From Eubacterium sp. AF22-8LB (GTDB lineage Bacteria; Bacillota_I; Bacilli_A; Erysipelotrichales; Erysipelotrichaceae), in contig NZ_QRVI01000010.1 in NCBI RefSeq assembly GCF_003458715.1, forward strand, positions 14,425 to 78,424: a stretch of 64,000 nt of DNA, written 5' to 3'. The notes beneath the pieces are model-generated. The model worked only from the letters and a program-made list of their open reading frames with translations. It had not been told where the DNA came from and did not search any database. The first letter of the stretch is position 1. Each line of letters begins with the position of its first letter. Below, piece after piece: positions 7,779-16,825 of this stretch. Position numbers and translations under genes: made by a program.

Positions 7779-7899
7779 TATGTAATATACCATATTTTTT
7801 GCAAAGGTGCAAATTTTTTATAATCCCCATTACAATATGCCTTATCTTTTTACAAAGTGTCAAAACATTTTAGGTCCTGATTTTTTTTTTACTAGAACC

Positions 7900-7907
7900 C
7901 ATCTACT
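7900..7907. repeat. Target-site duplication, right copy
   Basis: CATCTACT follows the right inverted repeat ending at 7899 and is identical to 6335-6342. Confidence 0.8.
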
Positions 7908-8326
7908 GGAATAGACGTGTAAGAACCATTCTATCCCCTACAAAAGAAATTGCTATCTTATTGATTTCAAAATCTGATAAGAATTCAAGCAATTCTTCCT
8001 TTGATCCTTCTAGTCCTATGGACGGTAATATACGTTTGTTGCTCATCATTTAAGACCTCCTACGTTCAGTGTAGCAATCCAATGTGGAAATAACATTAAT
8101 TTCGGAAATTTATTTGAGAAAAATAGAAAAAAGCAAATACAAAGATTCTAACATCAAAAAATAGGAAGGCTGGTTGATAGTGAATTTTTAAGAAAGTCGA
8201 CCAAGTTAAACCTGTTAAAGCAGCATTTTATGCAATCTATTTAATCTAGAGCTATAGTCTTAATTCTTGCTTGAGTTCAAATGCAATGTTATACTCATGC
8301 ACAAGAAGATAATAGGAGAAAGATAC

Positions 8327-8647
8327 ATGAACAGATATGAAATTTTTAGGTCTTTAAAACATTTAGAAGAAAATGTGAGCCAACATGAATTAATTGGTGT
8401 TGCATACGGAGAGACAATAGATGATGCTGCTGATGAAATTGATGAATGTATAAAAGCAGATTTGATTGCAGATGAAGACAATATTTACGCTGAATACAAC
8501 GTAGATGTTAAACCTTTTGACCCAGCGGTATTGGAACTAGAACAATATGAGTATGCAGCTTCTGGAATACTATATCCTGCTGATTCTAATGCTCCTGAGA
8601 ATATAATTCACGAGTATGGGATTAAAGAATTAAAATGTGAAAATTAG
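8327..8647 (+). CDS. Hypothetical small acidic protein
   Basis: This 106-aa protein is rich in Asp/Glu and begins MNRYEIFRSLKHLEENVSQH, with GETIDDAADEIDECIKADLIA in the middle. I do not recognise the family. The ATG at 8327 has AGGAGA 8 bp upstream, which is better than the in-frame alternative at 8267. There is no signal peptide or membrane segment. An intrinsic terminator follows at 8670. It lies in the interval between the abiF insertion and the recombinase end of the large element, and its ownership (chromosome or ICE) is unclear. Confidence 0.6.
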   Translation: MNRYEIFRSLKHLEENVSQHELIGVAYGETIDDAADEIDECIKADLIADEDNIYAEYNVDVKPFDPAVLELEQYEYAASGILYPADSNAPENIIHEYGIKELKCEN

Positions 8648-8669
8648 AATCGTATAGGAATTGAATTTG

Positions 8670-8699
8670 GAGATATTCGCTTAGAATGTCTCTTTTTTT
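8670..8699 (+). terminator. Terminator of the 106-aa ORF
   Basis: The stem gagatattc/gaatgtctc (8670-8678 with 8684-8692) is followed by seven to eight Ts. Confidence 0.8.
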
Positions 8700-8730
8700 G
8701 TGCTTGCTTGATTTCTAATTGGAAAGGCAC

Positions 8731-8767
8731 AAAAAAGGAGCTGGCAGAAAGGGTTAAACGCCAGCTC
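8731..8767 (-). terminator. Terminator at the recombinase end of the ICE
   Basis: A perfect 8-bp stem gagctggc/gccagctc (8738-8745, 8760-8767) has a minus-strand tail CTTTTTTG. It would end transcription from the recombinase gene at 8959. Rightward to 8958 there is only an inverted repeat GTTGGATGA/TCATCCAAC (8781-8789, 8820-8828). No gene is seen there. Confidence 0.75.
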
Positions 8768-8958
8768 ATGGAATAAAAGTGTTGGATGATATTGATTTAC
8801 AAGTGTTATGATTTATGGCTCATCCAACAATGCCTAGTATAGCAGTGTGATATGTTATATTTCAAACATAATTTGAGCATTTTATTATTTTTGAACTTTC
8901 AAATACGATCCCCATAGGGCAATGATTTGAGATTCAAGTATTCTATAACCAATAAGAA

Positions 8959-10257
8959 TCACTTCTTTTTAAACTGAATACTGAGTACAATTTGTTCATC
9001 AAAATCGAAGATAATTTTTGAAATCATATCATGGACATATGCATATTTTTCATCTTGCGTCATTTCAAAATATTTTGAATTGGATACAATGTCTAAAGAG
9101 GTTAATTCTTTTAAAGCTAAACTTCTTTCCTTCTCTAATTTTGCCATAGTAAATTTATACGTATCAAAGTCAATAATATTTTCTTTATAGGCATTAAAGA
9201 CTTCTTCTTTTTTCACATCCAAAGATGACAATATCAACTCCTGTTTTTTATGTTTTTCAATAGTCTTGATTCTAAATTCTTCCAAGAATAAAGTTTCAAA
9301 TATTTCTTTTTCTAAGAAGGATTGATTTACTCTTTTGTTACATTTACTACAATAATAATATCTATATATTGTACTAACACCCGAATTGTGTTTTATAGTA
9401 CATACGTGTTGCATCATTTCCCCACAAGAGCAATATACCAAATGATGAAAAGTATAAGTCTGCTTTTCTAGACTATGCACTTCTCTATGTGCTGCCATTT
9501 TAAGCAACTCATTATATTTATTTAAATTCATGATTGGCGGAACAAAATCGTCATAAGAAGCTCCGTGAAATTCAAAAACTCCTATATTCAATTTACGTAT
9601 CAGCAATTCTTTTAGGTGTCTCCAAGATTTACGATATCCATATTTAGCAAACACCATCTTGCTTATATCTTTTAAACTATACCCCTCTATATAACAATCC
9701 GTCATATAATTAATAATTTCAGCTTCATCTTCATTTATTACTAGTTTTCCATCCTCTGTTTTATTCCAACCATATGGTGCTTTCCCTCCACATGGGTATT
9801 TTCCACTACGTACCATCTGTTCAAGCCCTGCAATGGTTCTTTCGCTGATGACCTCTCTTTCCCACTGACTTATCAACGATAATAGACCTACAAACATTCT
9901 TCCATTTGCTGATGTGATATCCAGTCTATCTACAACGGCAACTAAAGAACAGTTGTAATCCATCACTTGTTTTATTAGTTTATAAGTGTCAACAACATTT
10001 CTGGTTAAACGATCTAACTTGAACGCAATAATTGTATGAATTTTTCCTTTTTTCATATCATCAAGCATTCTTGCCATTTCAGGGCGTTCTAAATTTTTGG
10101 CAGAATAACCATCATCTTTATAAATTTCAACTTCATCGTTTGGATAATACAAATCTATATACTTCTTACATTGTACCTCCTGATCGCCTAATCCGTATCC
10201 ATTTCGTGCTTGGTCTAAAGTGGATACTCGTAAATACATAGCTATAATTCTCTTCAT
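8959..10257 (-). CDS. Large serine recombinase (ICE integrase)
   Basis: This 432-aa serine integrase has a resolvase catalytic domain (about 1-150) with nucleophile Ser12 in YLRVST, the arginine cluster in FKLDRLTRN and SQWEREVISERT. A recombinase domain follows (GGKAPYGWNKTEDGKL), then a zinc ribbon CSCGEMMQH...YYCSKC and a C-terminal coiled coil. It should integrate and excise the surrounding ICE by att-site synapsis. It is rather short for the class (450-600 aa). It is the leftmost element gene and is preceded by the small resolvase gene, with palindrome A1 between them. The att site cannot be located from one side only. Confidence 0.88.
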   Translation of the reverse strand: MKRIIAMYLRVSTLDQARNGYGLGDQEVQCKKYIDLYYPNDEVEIYKDDGYSAKNLERPEMARMLDDMKKGKIHTIIAFKLDRLTRNVVDTYKLIKQVMDYNCSLVAVVDRLDITSANGRMFVGLLSLISQWEREVISERTIAGLEQMVRSGKYPCGGKAPYGWNKTEDGKLVINEDEAEIINYMTDCYIEGYSLKDISKMVFAKYGYRKSWRHLKELLIRKLNIGVFEFHGASYDDFVPPIMNLNKYNELLKMAAHREVHSLEKQTYTFHHLVYCSCGEMMQHVCTIKHNSGVSTIYRYYYCSKCNKRVNQSFLEKEIFETLFLEEFRIKTIEKHKKQELILSSLDVKKEEVFNAYKENIIDFDTYKFTMAKLEKERSLALKELTSLDIVSNSKYFEMTQDEKYAYVHDMISKIIFDFDEQIVLSIQFKKK

Positions 10258-10285
10258 AAATTAATGTCCTCCTCAAAGAAAAAAA

Positions 10286-10315
10286 TGTGTAGATGGCAGT
10301 ACTGCCACCTACACA
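10286..10315. repeat. Palindrome A1 (core TGGCAGTACTGCCA)
   Basis: The core at 10294-10307 is extended by complementary arms TGTGTAG/CTACACA into a 30-bp near-perfect palindrome, between the resolvase stop and the integrase RBS. Confidence 0.9.
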
Positions 10316-10318
10316 TAA

Positions 10319-10963
10319 TTATTGATGATTTGCTTTGTATTCATTTACATATCTATAGTAGGTGGCTTTCTTCATCTTTAGCTCTCGCATTAATTCTAAC
10401 GAACCCAGCTCACCGTTTATTACCTTCTGGTAATGCTTTGCAAAATCCTTTGCCGACATTACACGCTTTCTACCATACTCTTCCCAATTACCGTGTAATC
10501 TTTTTTCTTCGATTCCTTCTCGTTGTCTCTTTTCCCTTCTTTGCATTTCCGTTTCTGCCTGCATAGCATAAATTTCAATTATTACTTTATTGATTGTTTC
10601 AGTAATTAATTTATTCATCTTATCTGCTTCTTCAGGCAATTCAATCGTTGTTGTAGGAATATCAAGAATCATAACTCTAATCCCATGTTCTTCATAATAC
10701 CTCAACTCATCACAAATAGCTTTTTTATTTCTTGCAAGTCGATCCAGTTCATAAATTACTAAAGTATCACCTTCTCGTAACACATCTTCCTTCAAAACTG
10801 TATAACGTGGGCGATCGAATGTTTTCCCAGAGATTTTATCAACAAATACTTTTTGCAATGGATAATTGTGCTTTTCACAAAACAATTTGATTCCGTCTAC
10901 ACCTCGATCTAAATTCTGCTCTTTTGTACTGACTCTATGGTAACCATAAAACATAATTTTCAC
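10319..10963 (-). CDS. Small serine recombinase (resolvase/invertase family)
   Basis: This 214-aa protein has the catalytic domain at residues 1-140: Ser12 in GYHRVSTKEQN, DKISGKTFDRPRY, and VIYELDRLARN with catalytic Arg. The C-terminal region (YYRYVNEYK, preceded by GSLELMRELKMKKATYYRYV) is a helix-turn-helix of the Hin type. It probably resolves or inverts element DNA, or assists excision. The 190-bp region upstream carries repeated GAGACTA-like motifs that may be its res site. It is the gene before the large integrase in the same direction. Confidence 0.88.
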   Translation of the reverse strand: MKIMFYGYHRVSTKEQNLDRGVDGIKLFCEKHNYPLQKVFVDKISGKTFDRPRYTVLKEDVLREGDTLVIYELDRLARNKKAICDELRYYEEHGIRVMILDIPTTTIELPEEADKMNKLITETINKVIIEIYAMQAETEMQRREKRQREGIEEKRLHGNWEEYGRKRVMSAKDFAKHYQKVINGELGSLELMRELKMKKATYYRYVNEYKANHQ

Positions 10964-11154
10964 CTACATTCCTACAACTATTATAAAATAACAGTTCCGA
11001 AAAGTATACATTGTGAGACTACTAAAAATAATCGTTTATACTAGTATCAAAAAGTATTAAAAACATAAAACGAGACTAGTATCACTTAATGAGACGTATT
11101 TATAAGTAGTGAAATAAAGACCTGTATATTCTATCCCCTAGACTTAATTCCCTG
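10964..11154. other. Gene-free region, candidate resolvase site
   Basis: GAGACTA-like motifs occur at about 11016, 11074 and 11091 (gagactacta, gagactagta, gagacgtatt), with palindromic ACTAGT motifs near 11038-11047 and 11076-11081. The array resembles resolvase binding subsites but has not been compared with any known res. Confidence 0.3.
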
Positions 11155-13254
11155 TTACTTCTTCTTTTTAGAAAAAACTAGTTCCCAATCAATATAATCC
11201 TTGTTGTTAAATGATTTTGGCGTATCTTTTATTTTTATGCCAGCCTCATAATTCTTATCTTTACCTTTAGAGTACAAAGTGAATTTTGGACATTTGCCAT
11301 TCAAAAGAGATTTTATATCCTTTTCGCTTAGTTCAATTTCATTCCCAAATACATTTACTTGCTTTTGTAATGCAAATGAACATTGTGTCCTGTCATCTTT
11401 TTTGTGAGAATAAAAATCTCCATACTTCCCTTTTAATTTATAAATAGGCTTGCCACACCACGGACAACTACCATACTCCGTCCATTCACTGGACTTATCA
11501 TATTTATTTAATGAATAGTTTGATAAATTATTGAAATATTCATTTAAAAACGATTTTGTTTCTATCAATGCATCATCAATAGATAAATCCCCTTTATAGA
11601 CCGATTTCAATGTTTTCTGCATTTCTACGGTTCTTGCAGGTGACATATCACAATGAACTTTCTGTAAAGATTCAACCATGTATTTTCCTTTAGGCTCAAT
11701 CCTATACACGTTTCTCTTCAATGAAATATATCCAACATTTATTGCTTTTTCTATGATACCTGCACGTGTTGCCTCGGTCCCAATCTCGCACCCACTAAGC
11801 AATAACTTATATTCATCTTCAACCGACTCATTGTCTTTCTTAAAAGGGTGTGTAAGATAGTTTCCTAACGTCTCTACAGTATAATGACTTGGAGGGGATG
11901 TTTTCTTTTCCACTGGATTAAAATCAACAGTAATTCGATCACCTATCTTTAAATTTGGTAAACTAATATCTTTAGCGTCATCCATTTCATATTTCATCCA
12001 TCCAAATGACTTAAACATTTTCCCTTTTAACTGAATAGTTTCAGGATTAAATCTTCCTACCTGTATTGCAATCACCGATTCAGTAACAACGCATTCATCT
12101 TTTGTAAATACAGAGAAGAAACGATTATATATGGTTTTATAAACGTTAGCTTCTTTTTCTGACAAAGATGTAATATCCGCAACATTTTCTGTTGGCGATA
12201 ACGCAGAGTGTGATTCGATCTTAGAATCATCGAACACACGCTTAGTATCTTTAAAAATTAATTCTCCATTCTTGTCGTGGATAAGGATTAAATTTTTTAC
12301 CCTATCTTTCTCATTCTCGCTTAGAAACTCTGTGTTTGTTCTAGGATACGTTACAAGTCCCATCTCATATAGAGTCTGAACAATTGATAATGTCTCAGCA
12401 GGCTTTAATTTAAATTTCTTACCACAATACCCCTGTAGTTTACTTAAAGAAAACAATCTAGGGCTGGTCTTTACAGTGTCCTTGGAAGAAGCATCTACAA
12501 CTGTGCCTCCAGTGACATTATAATCATTGCAAATAGACAAAGCATTAGCTCTGTCAGTTACTTCAAATTTCATTTTTGAAACAAGCTCAATACCATCGAC
12601 ATTTGAAATTAACGAATAATACTTTTGAGGAACAAAATCCTCTATAGATTTATCTCTTTCATATATAGCGATGACTATTGGACAAATAACACGTCCAATC
12701 GACATCATTTGATTTGCGATTGATGAGATTGATCTTGTTAAATTTATTCCAAGTACCCAATCAATATATGTTCGAGCAAGTCCTTCATAAAATAAATTAT
12801 CATACTCGGAGTCAAGCTTCCTCTCATCCATCTGCTTAACAATTGTTTGAGGTGTTTGATCTGGCAGCCACAATCGAGATATTTTCTTTTCTGAGTTTAA
12901 ACCTGCATTTAAAATCAAACGAATAATAACTTCACCCTCTCGATCAGCATCGCCTGCACAAATAATTTCATCAGTATCAGAATCATTTATAAGCCTACAT
13001 ATAATGTCAAATTGTTTTTTCACATCACTTTTTAAATTGAATTCAAACGGATTTGGATAAAAGGGTAGATTTTCACCCCACGGAACTTTATGACCAAAAT
13101 ACTGGTCCATATCCTTCAATTCAAGCAAATGTCCAAAAGCGTATGTAACAACGATAACACCATTAGATAAATACCCATCATACTTCTCGTTAACACCAAG
13201 TGCACTGGCAATTGTCCTTCCTAAGCTTGGTTTTTCCGCAATAATTACCTTCAT
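11155..13254 (-). CDS. topB: DNA topoisomerase III (type IA)
   Basis: This 699-aa protein has a TOPRIM domain at the N-terminus (KVIIAEKPSLGRTIA; metal motif GDADREGEV at about 101-109). The catalytic Tyr is at about 303 in GLVTYPRTNTEF, and gyrase-like strand-passage motifs include LTRSISSIANQMMSIGRV. One CPWCGK zinc-like module lies near the C-terminus. Such TopB copies are standard on Gram-positive ICEs and decatenate or process transferred DNA. The ATG at 13254 has GGAGGTG 5 bp upstream. A TTG 12 bp earlier would overlap that RBS and is rejected. Confidence 0.93.
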   Translation of the reverse strand: MKVIIAEKPSLGRTIASALGVNEKYDGYLSNGVIVVTYAFGHLLELKDMDQYFGHKVPWGENLPFYPNPFEFNLKSDVKKQFDIICRLINDSDTDEIICAGDADREGEVIIRLILNAGLNSEKKISRLWLPDQTPQTIVKQMDERKLDSEYDNLFYEGLARTYIDWVLGINLTRSISSIANQMMSIGRVICPIVIAIYERDKSIEDFVPQKYYSLISNVDGIELVSKMKFEVTDRANALSICNDYNVTGGTVVDASSKDTVKTSPRLFSLSKLQGYCGKKFKLKPAETLSIVQTLYEMGLVTYPRTNTEFLSENEKDRVKNLILIHDKNGELIFKDTKRVFDDSKIESHSALSPTENVADITSLSEKEANVYKTIYNRFFSVFTKDECVVTESVIAIQVGRFNPETIQLKGKMFKSFGWMKYEMDDAKDISLPNLKIGDRITVDFNPVEKKTSPPSHYTVETLGNYLTHPFKKDNESVEDEYKLLLSGCEIGTEATRAGIIEKAINVGYISLKRNVYRIEPKGKYMVESLQKVHCDMSPARTVEMQKTLKSVYKGDLSIDDALIETKSFLNEYFNNLSNYSLNKYDKSSEWTEYGSCPWCGKPIYKLKGKYGDFYSHKKDDRTQCSFALQKQVNVFGNEIELSEKDIKSLLNGKCPKFTLYSKGKDKNYEAGIKIKDTPKSFNNKDYIDWELVFSKKKK

Positions 13255-13273
13255 AAACACCTCCAAAAAAAGT

Positions 13274-13301
13274 GGAAAGGTGGCAATACCGCCATCTTTC
13301 C
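13274..13301. repeat. Palindrome A2 (variant core)
   Basis: The variant core TGGCAATACCGCCA (13281-13294) is extended by complementary arms GGAAAG/CTTTCC. The arm sequence differs from A1 but is still self-complementary. It sits between the primase-like gene and topB. Confidence 0.8.
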
Positions 13302-15688
13302 TATCGTGATTTATTCATTTCTTTTTCCTGCCCTACAGAACGATTTAATTCATCAATTGATACTGGATTACCTGACATATCACGCATCCTTTGTAAAACA
13401 CTCTTATTTTGTGGTTTATCAATAACAACATTATGATTCTGTACCTTATTTTTTTCTTCCTTGTATTGATTCAATCTTTCGTTCCAACTATCTGCATGAG
13501 CAGGACTAACATATCTTACATCCATCCCATTGTTATTAAATGAATCTAAACAAGATACAATATGCATTGCGGATAGGCTGTTGTTTTTATTTCCGCCCTT
13601 GCTAGGCATATAGGCAATGCCTTTAAACTGATATTTATCATTGAAGGATTTGATACCATTGATTTTCGATTCATTGAGATTGCCATCAGAAATAAATGCA
13701 TATTTAGCTAAGTTATGCCCAGTTTCTTTCAACAAAGTCATGTATGATAACATATCTATATTAGATTCAAAAACCAGTAATTGCTTTTCGTTTGACGGAA
13801 CTAAATCAGTTCTAGTTTGAATAAAAGTTTCAGCCTTGTCATCAATAAACATTCCCTTATTTGTTTTTGAAAGACGGCTCATAATACCTAAATCAATCCC
13901 TTTATTTTCTAGAAAAGAAATAGACTTTATTAATGAATCATTTTCATTTAATTCCATATTAGTTAAAGGAACATCCTTTGTTTGAGGAATAGACTTAACT
14001 AAATCATTTATATCCTTTAGCATATGTATTTTAATCGTATCCAAAGAAATTGTGTTGTTTCTGTATCCAACAATAATATCGTTCCAGTCTTTGCAGGATG
14101 GGATATCAGGAATAATCGGTTTAGCATCTATGCCGGTTTTAGATAATTCACTTGAAATCTCCTTAGCTTTGTTCTGCCCCCAGTTTTCCTTTCCTTCATA
14201 GTCATTGTCAAATAATATACGAACTGTATTATAGCCATATTCTTTACATGTTTCAGGTATGCATATATCATGATTTATCGAACTACATGACAGATATGCA
14301 AACCGTGTATAATCTACACCACACTCTTTTAGCAAAGACATATATGATATCATATCTATATTTGCTTCAAACACTAGAAGAGGCTTATTTGAATTCCCTT
14401 TTTCGCCGAAACGACCATTTGTTTCAGGGTCATAAAACCATCCGACCTTATAATTACAATTTTTAAAATCACCTTTAAACTTAATTTTAGGAGAAACCGA
14501 CCTCTGGCAAACCGAAGAAATATACATGTTATCCTTTCTACCGACAAAAGCTACTTTAGGACCATACTTATCCGATATTTGATAAATCATTTTTTCAGTT
14601 ATCATTTTGTTGACAATATCTTTATCCAACCCCCTAGTTTTGGTAAGATAAGCAATCGACTGTCTCATAGATCTATTTTCCTCAGTATCAAAATTCAACT
14701 CTTTTAGCTGATTGTACAAATCTAAATGACGATTATTATCCGATAATTCAGCAGGCTTTTCTCTGACAGTCTCAACATATTCTTTATCTAAATCAATATG
14801 AGGCATCAACTTCAAGACTGCATTTTTAAAATCAACACCCATGATTTCCATGTACAGTTTGACGCATCCACCACGTTTACCTTGGCTATTCCAAAAGAAG
14901 AAATTACGTTTTAAATCAAAAACAAGTGAATCATGGTCACGGTCACGCAACGAAAATCTACCATTCTTTTCAAGATTCAATCCACATAGTATAGCTACAT
15001 CATCAATTTTCATTTGCAAATCTATTTGTTTTGCGATCTCCTTTAAATCGTTGGATTTAGATTTATCGCTTCGGCTTTGATTTATTTCTCCACTATCAGA
15101 TATAGAATCATTTTCATGTTCCTGTCCATCATTAACATTCTCAACATTTGATTCTGTAATTGTTTCGACATTTAAATCCGCTTCATCTATTGGATCAACG
15201 ATATTTTCAGTAACATCTGGTTGATACTCATTTGCAAACAAGATATCGTTTACACTGTCATCAATATCTTCCAGATTCATATTCACGCCTTCAACAGCGT
15301 GTTCCATCTGTTTGTTGTATTCATCCTCCAAGCCAAGGAATACAATTTGTTCCTTATCAAGATAAAAATTATAGTATCCTTCACCATCAAGTATACCCTG
15401 ATAAACATCATCCACAATTGTATCTCTATAAGCTTCAAATGCATCTGAATATGAAAAATAAGACTCATCATCATATTCTGTAACAATTAACACTGATCCA
15501 TCAGTACTTTCGTTTATATCCCATTCCAGTGATTCAAGATCCTTAACAAAACTTCTTACAATACTTCTTTTTAAATTGTTGTTGTACTTTTGTTGAGCTT
15601 CTATTGCAGATAGAGATGAAGGATTTGCTGTCTGCTGTATAATCCGATCTGTATCAAACCTTTCTCTTATATTGTTATACTCATTCAT
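13301..15688 (-). CDS. TOPRIM/primase-like ICE protein with a duplicated domain
   Basis: This 795-aa protein has an acidic, low-complexity N-terminal third. A zinc-finger/DUF3991-like section follows (FSLRDRDHDSLVFDLKRNFFFWNSQGKRGG, about 240-270), then TOPRIM-like domain 1 (LLVFEANIDMISYMSLLKECG with RILFDNDYEGKENWGQ). A second, degenerate copy contains LLVFESNIDMLSYMTLLKETG but has FKGIAYMPSKGG where the acidic metal motif should be. It is probably a conjugative primase or replication accessory acting on transferred strands. It is flanked by A-type palindromes, in the same direction as topB. The second copy may be structural only. Confidence 0.7.
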   Translation of the reverse strand: MNEYNNIRERFDTDRIIQQTANPSSLSAIEAQQKYNNNLKRSIVRSFVKDLESLEWDINESTDGSVLIVTEYDDESYFSYSDAFEAYRDTIVDDVYQGILDGEGYYNFYLDKEQIVFLGLEDEYNKQMEHAVEGVNMNLEDIDDSVNDILFANEYQPDVTENIVDPIDEADLNVETITESNVENVNDGQEHENDSISDSGEINQSRSDKSKSNDLKEIAKQIDLQMKIDDVAILCGLNLEKNGRFSLRDRDHDSLVFDLKRNFFFWNSQGKRGGCVKLYMEIMGVDFKNAVLKLMPHIDLDKEYVETVREKPAELSDNNRHLDLYNQLKELNFDTEENRSMRQSIAYLTKTRGLDKDIVNKMITEKMIYQISDKYGPKVAFVGRKDNMYISSVCQRSVSPKIKFKGDFKNCNYKVGWFYDPETNGRFGEKGNSNKPLLVFEANIDMISYMSLLKECGVDYTRFAYLSCSSINHDICIPETCKEYGYNTVRILFDNDYEGKENWGQNKAKEISSELSKTGIDAKPIIPDIPSCKDWNDIIVGYRNNTISLDTIKIHMLKDINDLVKSIPQTKDVPLTNMELNENDSLIKSISFLENKGIDLGIMSRLSKTNKGMFIDDKAETFIQTRTDLVPSNEKQLLVFESNIDMLSYMTLLKETGHNLAKYAFISDGNLNESKINGIKSFNDKYQFKGIAYMPSKGGNKNNSLSAMHIVSCLDSFNNNGMDVRYVSPAHADSWNERLNQYKEEKNKVQNHNVVIDKPQNKSVLQRMRDMSGNPVSIDELNRSVGQEKEMNKSR

Positions 15689-15714
15689 ATTAAAAATAAT
15701 CCTCCAAAATATTA

Positions 15715-15738
15715 AAAGATGGCAGTACTGCCACCTTT
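15715..15738. repeat. Palindrome A3
   Basis: The exact core TGGCAGTACTGCCA (15720-15733) has arms AAAG/CTTT. It lies between the stop of the 73-aa ORF and the primase-like gene. Confidence 0.9.
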
Positions 15739-15739
15739 A

Positions 15740-15961
15740 TTACACGTCAAATAAATTTTCATCCACATCATAATCATTGATTATGTTTTCAAACTGACTA
15801 TTCTTACAATTCATAAATAACAATTTAGTGTCGTTGATGAAGTCAGAAACAAAATCCATAAAATCTTCATAGTATATTTCTTTTAAATCTAAATTAAAAT
15901 ATTCCACCTCACTAGTACCAGATTCATTAACAAAAAATTCTTTTTCCATACTTAGTTTCAT
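15740..15961 (-). CDS. Hypothetical small acidic protein
   Basis: This 73-aa protein starts MKLSMEKEFFVNESGTSEVE and ends NDYDVDENLFDV. It is strongly acidic and has no recognised domain. The ATG at 15961 is chosen over an upstream TTG at 15976 because GGATG lies upstream of it. It sits within the ICE operon and could be a DNA-mimic or anti-defence protein, but nothing in the sequence proves this. Confidence 0.5.
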   Translation of the reverse strand: MKLSMEKEFFVNESGTSEVEYFNLDLKEIYYEDFMDFVSDFINDTKLLFMNCKNSQFENIINDYDVDENLFDV

Positions 15962-15997
15962 TAAATTCACATCCAATCGTTAAGTATAATCATTAAT

Positions 15998-16825
15998 CTA
16001 TGTTTCCTGTTCATCCATTTCTATTTCATTTACAAACGAAATACCTTTAGACATTTTTTCCATCAAATGAAAAGCTTCTGATCTAAGGCGAGGTTGTTCA
16101 ATAGTTAAATCACCAATTTCAATAATTAACGCATCCAAATCATCTAAATAAGATTGAAATGCAATATGAAAACAAGAAATTACTTCATGCATGTGTTTAT
16201 AAACTGTTAATTTATTGCCGTCTTCAATTTTTAAAGATGATAGTGTGTGGGGGTTGACTATTCTAAGTTCTTCTCCAAACACATACATCAATAGATTTTT
16301 ATAAAACAATCGTTTTTCATTATTTGAAAAATGATAAAAATCAAACAGTTTCAAATACGATTCTACGAAGATATCCTGCCATCCATATTTCAAAACCTTC
16401 AACAACGTATCATAATTTTCTTTTTTCTTAATCACTCTTTCAATTGATGAATCACGAACATAATTCACTTTGTTATGCATAAAGCCATCAATTTGATCAA
16501 TATAATATGTATCAATCAAATCAAAATGAAGAGTATGATTTACACTGTCATAGACAGGTTTTAATAATCGAACGGGTGGACTATTTAGCATAGGCTTATT
16601 CTCTTCTTCAAATTCAAGGATAGAATCCCATCCTTGTAGAGTATTTACAATCACTCGGTTTGACGGTTGAAAATTCATAGCAATTAAAGCACAATTAAAC
16701 CATTCTAAATCTGTGTTGAATTTCATAACACGTATGTTCCTTACAAAAACACTCTCAGTTTTAAATGCACTATCTATAATATACTCATGAATTTGTTTTA
16801 TTATTTTAACAACATTTTCATTCAT
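15998..16825 (-). CDS. Hypothetical ICE protein
   Basis: This 275-aa cytoplasmic-looking protein begins MNENVVKIIKQIHEYIIDSAFK and has no membrane segment. The family is not recognised. The ATG at 16825 follows GGAG and overlaps the lipoprotein gene's stop (16818) in the arrangement ATGAATGA, a translational-coupling overlap. The ORF is open further upstream inside the lipoprotein gene, but those starts lack an RBS. It is in the transfer operon between the lipoprotein and the acidic ORF. Confidence 0.55.
   Translation of the reverse strand: MNENVVKIIKQIHEYIIDSAFKTESVFVRNIRVMKFNTDLEWFNCALIAMNFQPSNRVIVNTLQGWDSILEFEEENKPMLNSPPVRLLKPVYDSVNHTLHFDLIDTYYIDQIDGFMHNKVNYVRDSSIERVIKKKENYDTLLKVLKYGWQDIFVESYLKLFDFYHFSNNEKRLFYKNLLMYVFGEELRIVNPHTLSSLKIEDGNKLTVYKHMHEVISCFHIAFQSYLDDLDALIIEIGDLTIEQPRLRSEAFHLMEKMSKGISFVNEIEMDEQET

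Larger units (their letters stand above)
6343..7899. mobile_element. Non-autonomous IS-like element carrying abiF
   Basis: The 1,557-bp segment has inverted ends. The left begins GGTTCTAGTAAAAGAATTAG and reaches GGACCTA. The right end, reverse-complemented, begins GGTTCTAGTAAAAAAAAAAT and reaches the same GGACCTA. Both ends are flanked by an 8-bp duplication, CATCTACT. GG-initial termini with 8-bp duplications resemble the ISL3 family (inference). No transposase gene is present. The cargo is abiF plus a convergent small-RNA unit, so movement would need a transposase supplied in trans. A weak 60-codon minus-strand open stretch near the left end may be a relic. Confidence 0.75.
6289..8049 (-). 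pseudogene. Small gene interrupted by the abiF insertion
   Basis: The 5' part (8049 to about 7900) has a strong GGAGGT site and begins MMSNKRILPSIGLEGSKEE. It reaches a stop at 7903-7905 in the target-site duplication. The 3' part (6342-6289) continues PVDANLMELYEQAYGISQS and ends TAA. Joining the flanks across one copy of the 8-bp duplication restores a protein of about 70 aa if one nucleotide is added near 7932, so there is also a frameshift. The family is not recognised. As it stands the 5' part could make a 48-aa peptide (7903-8049). Confidence 0.6.
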
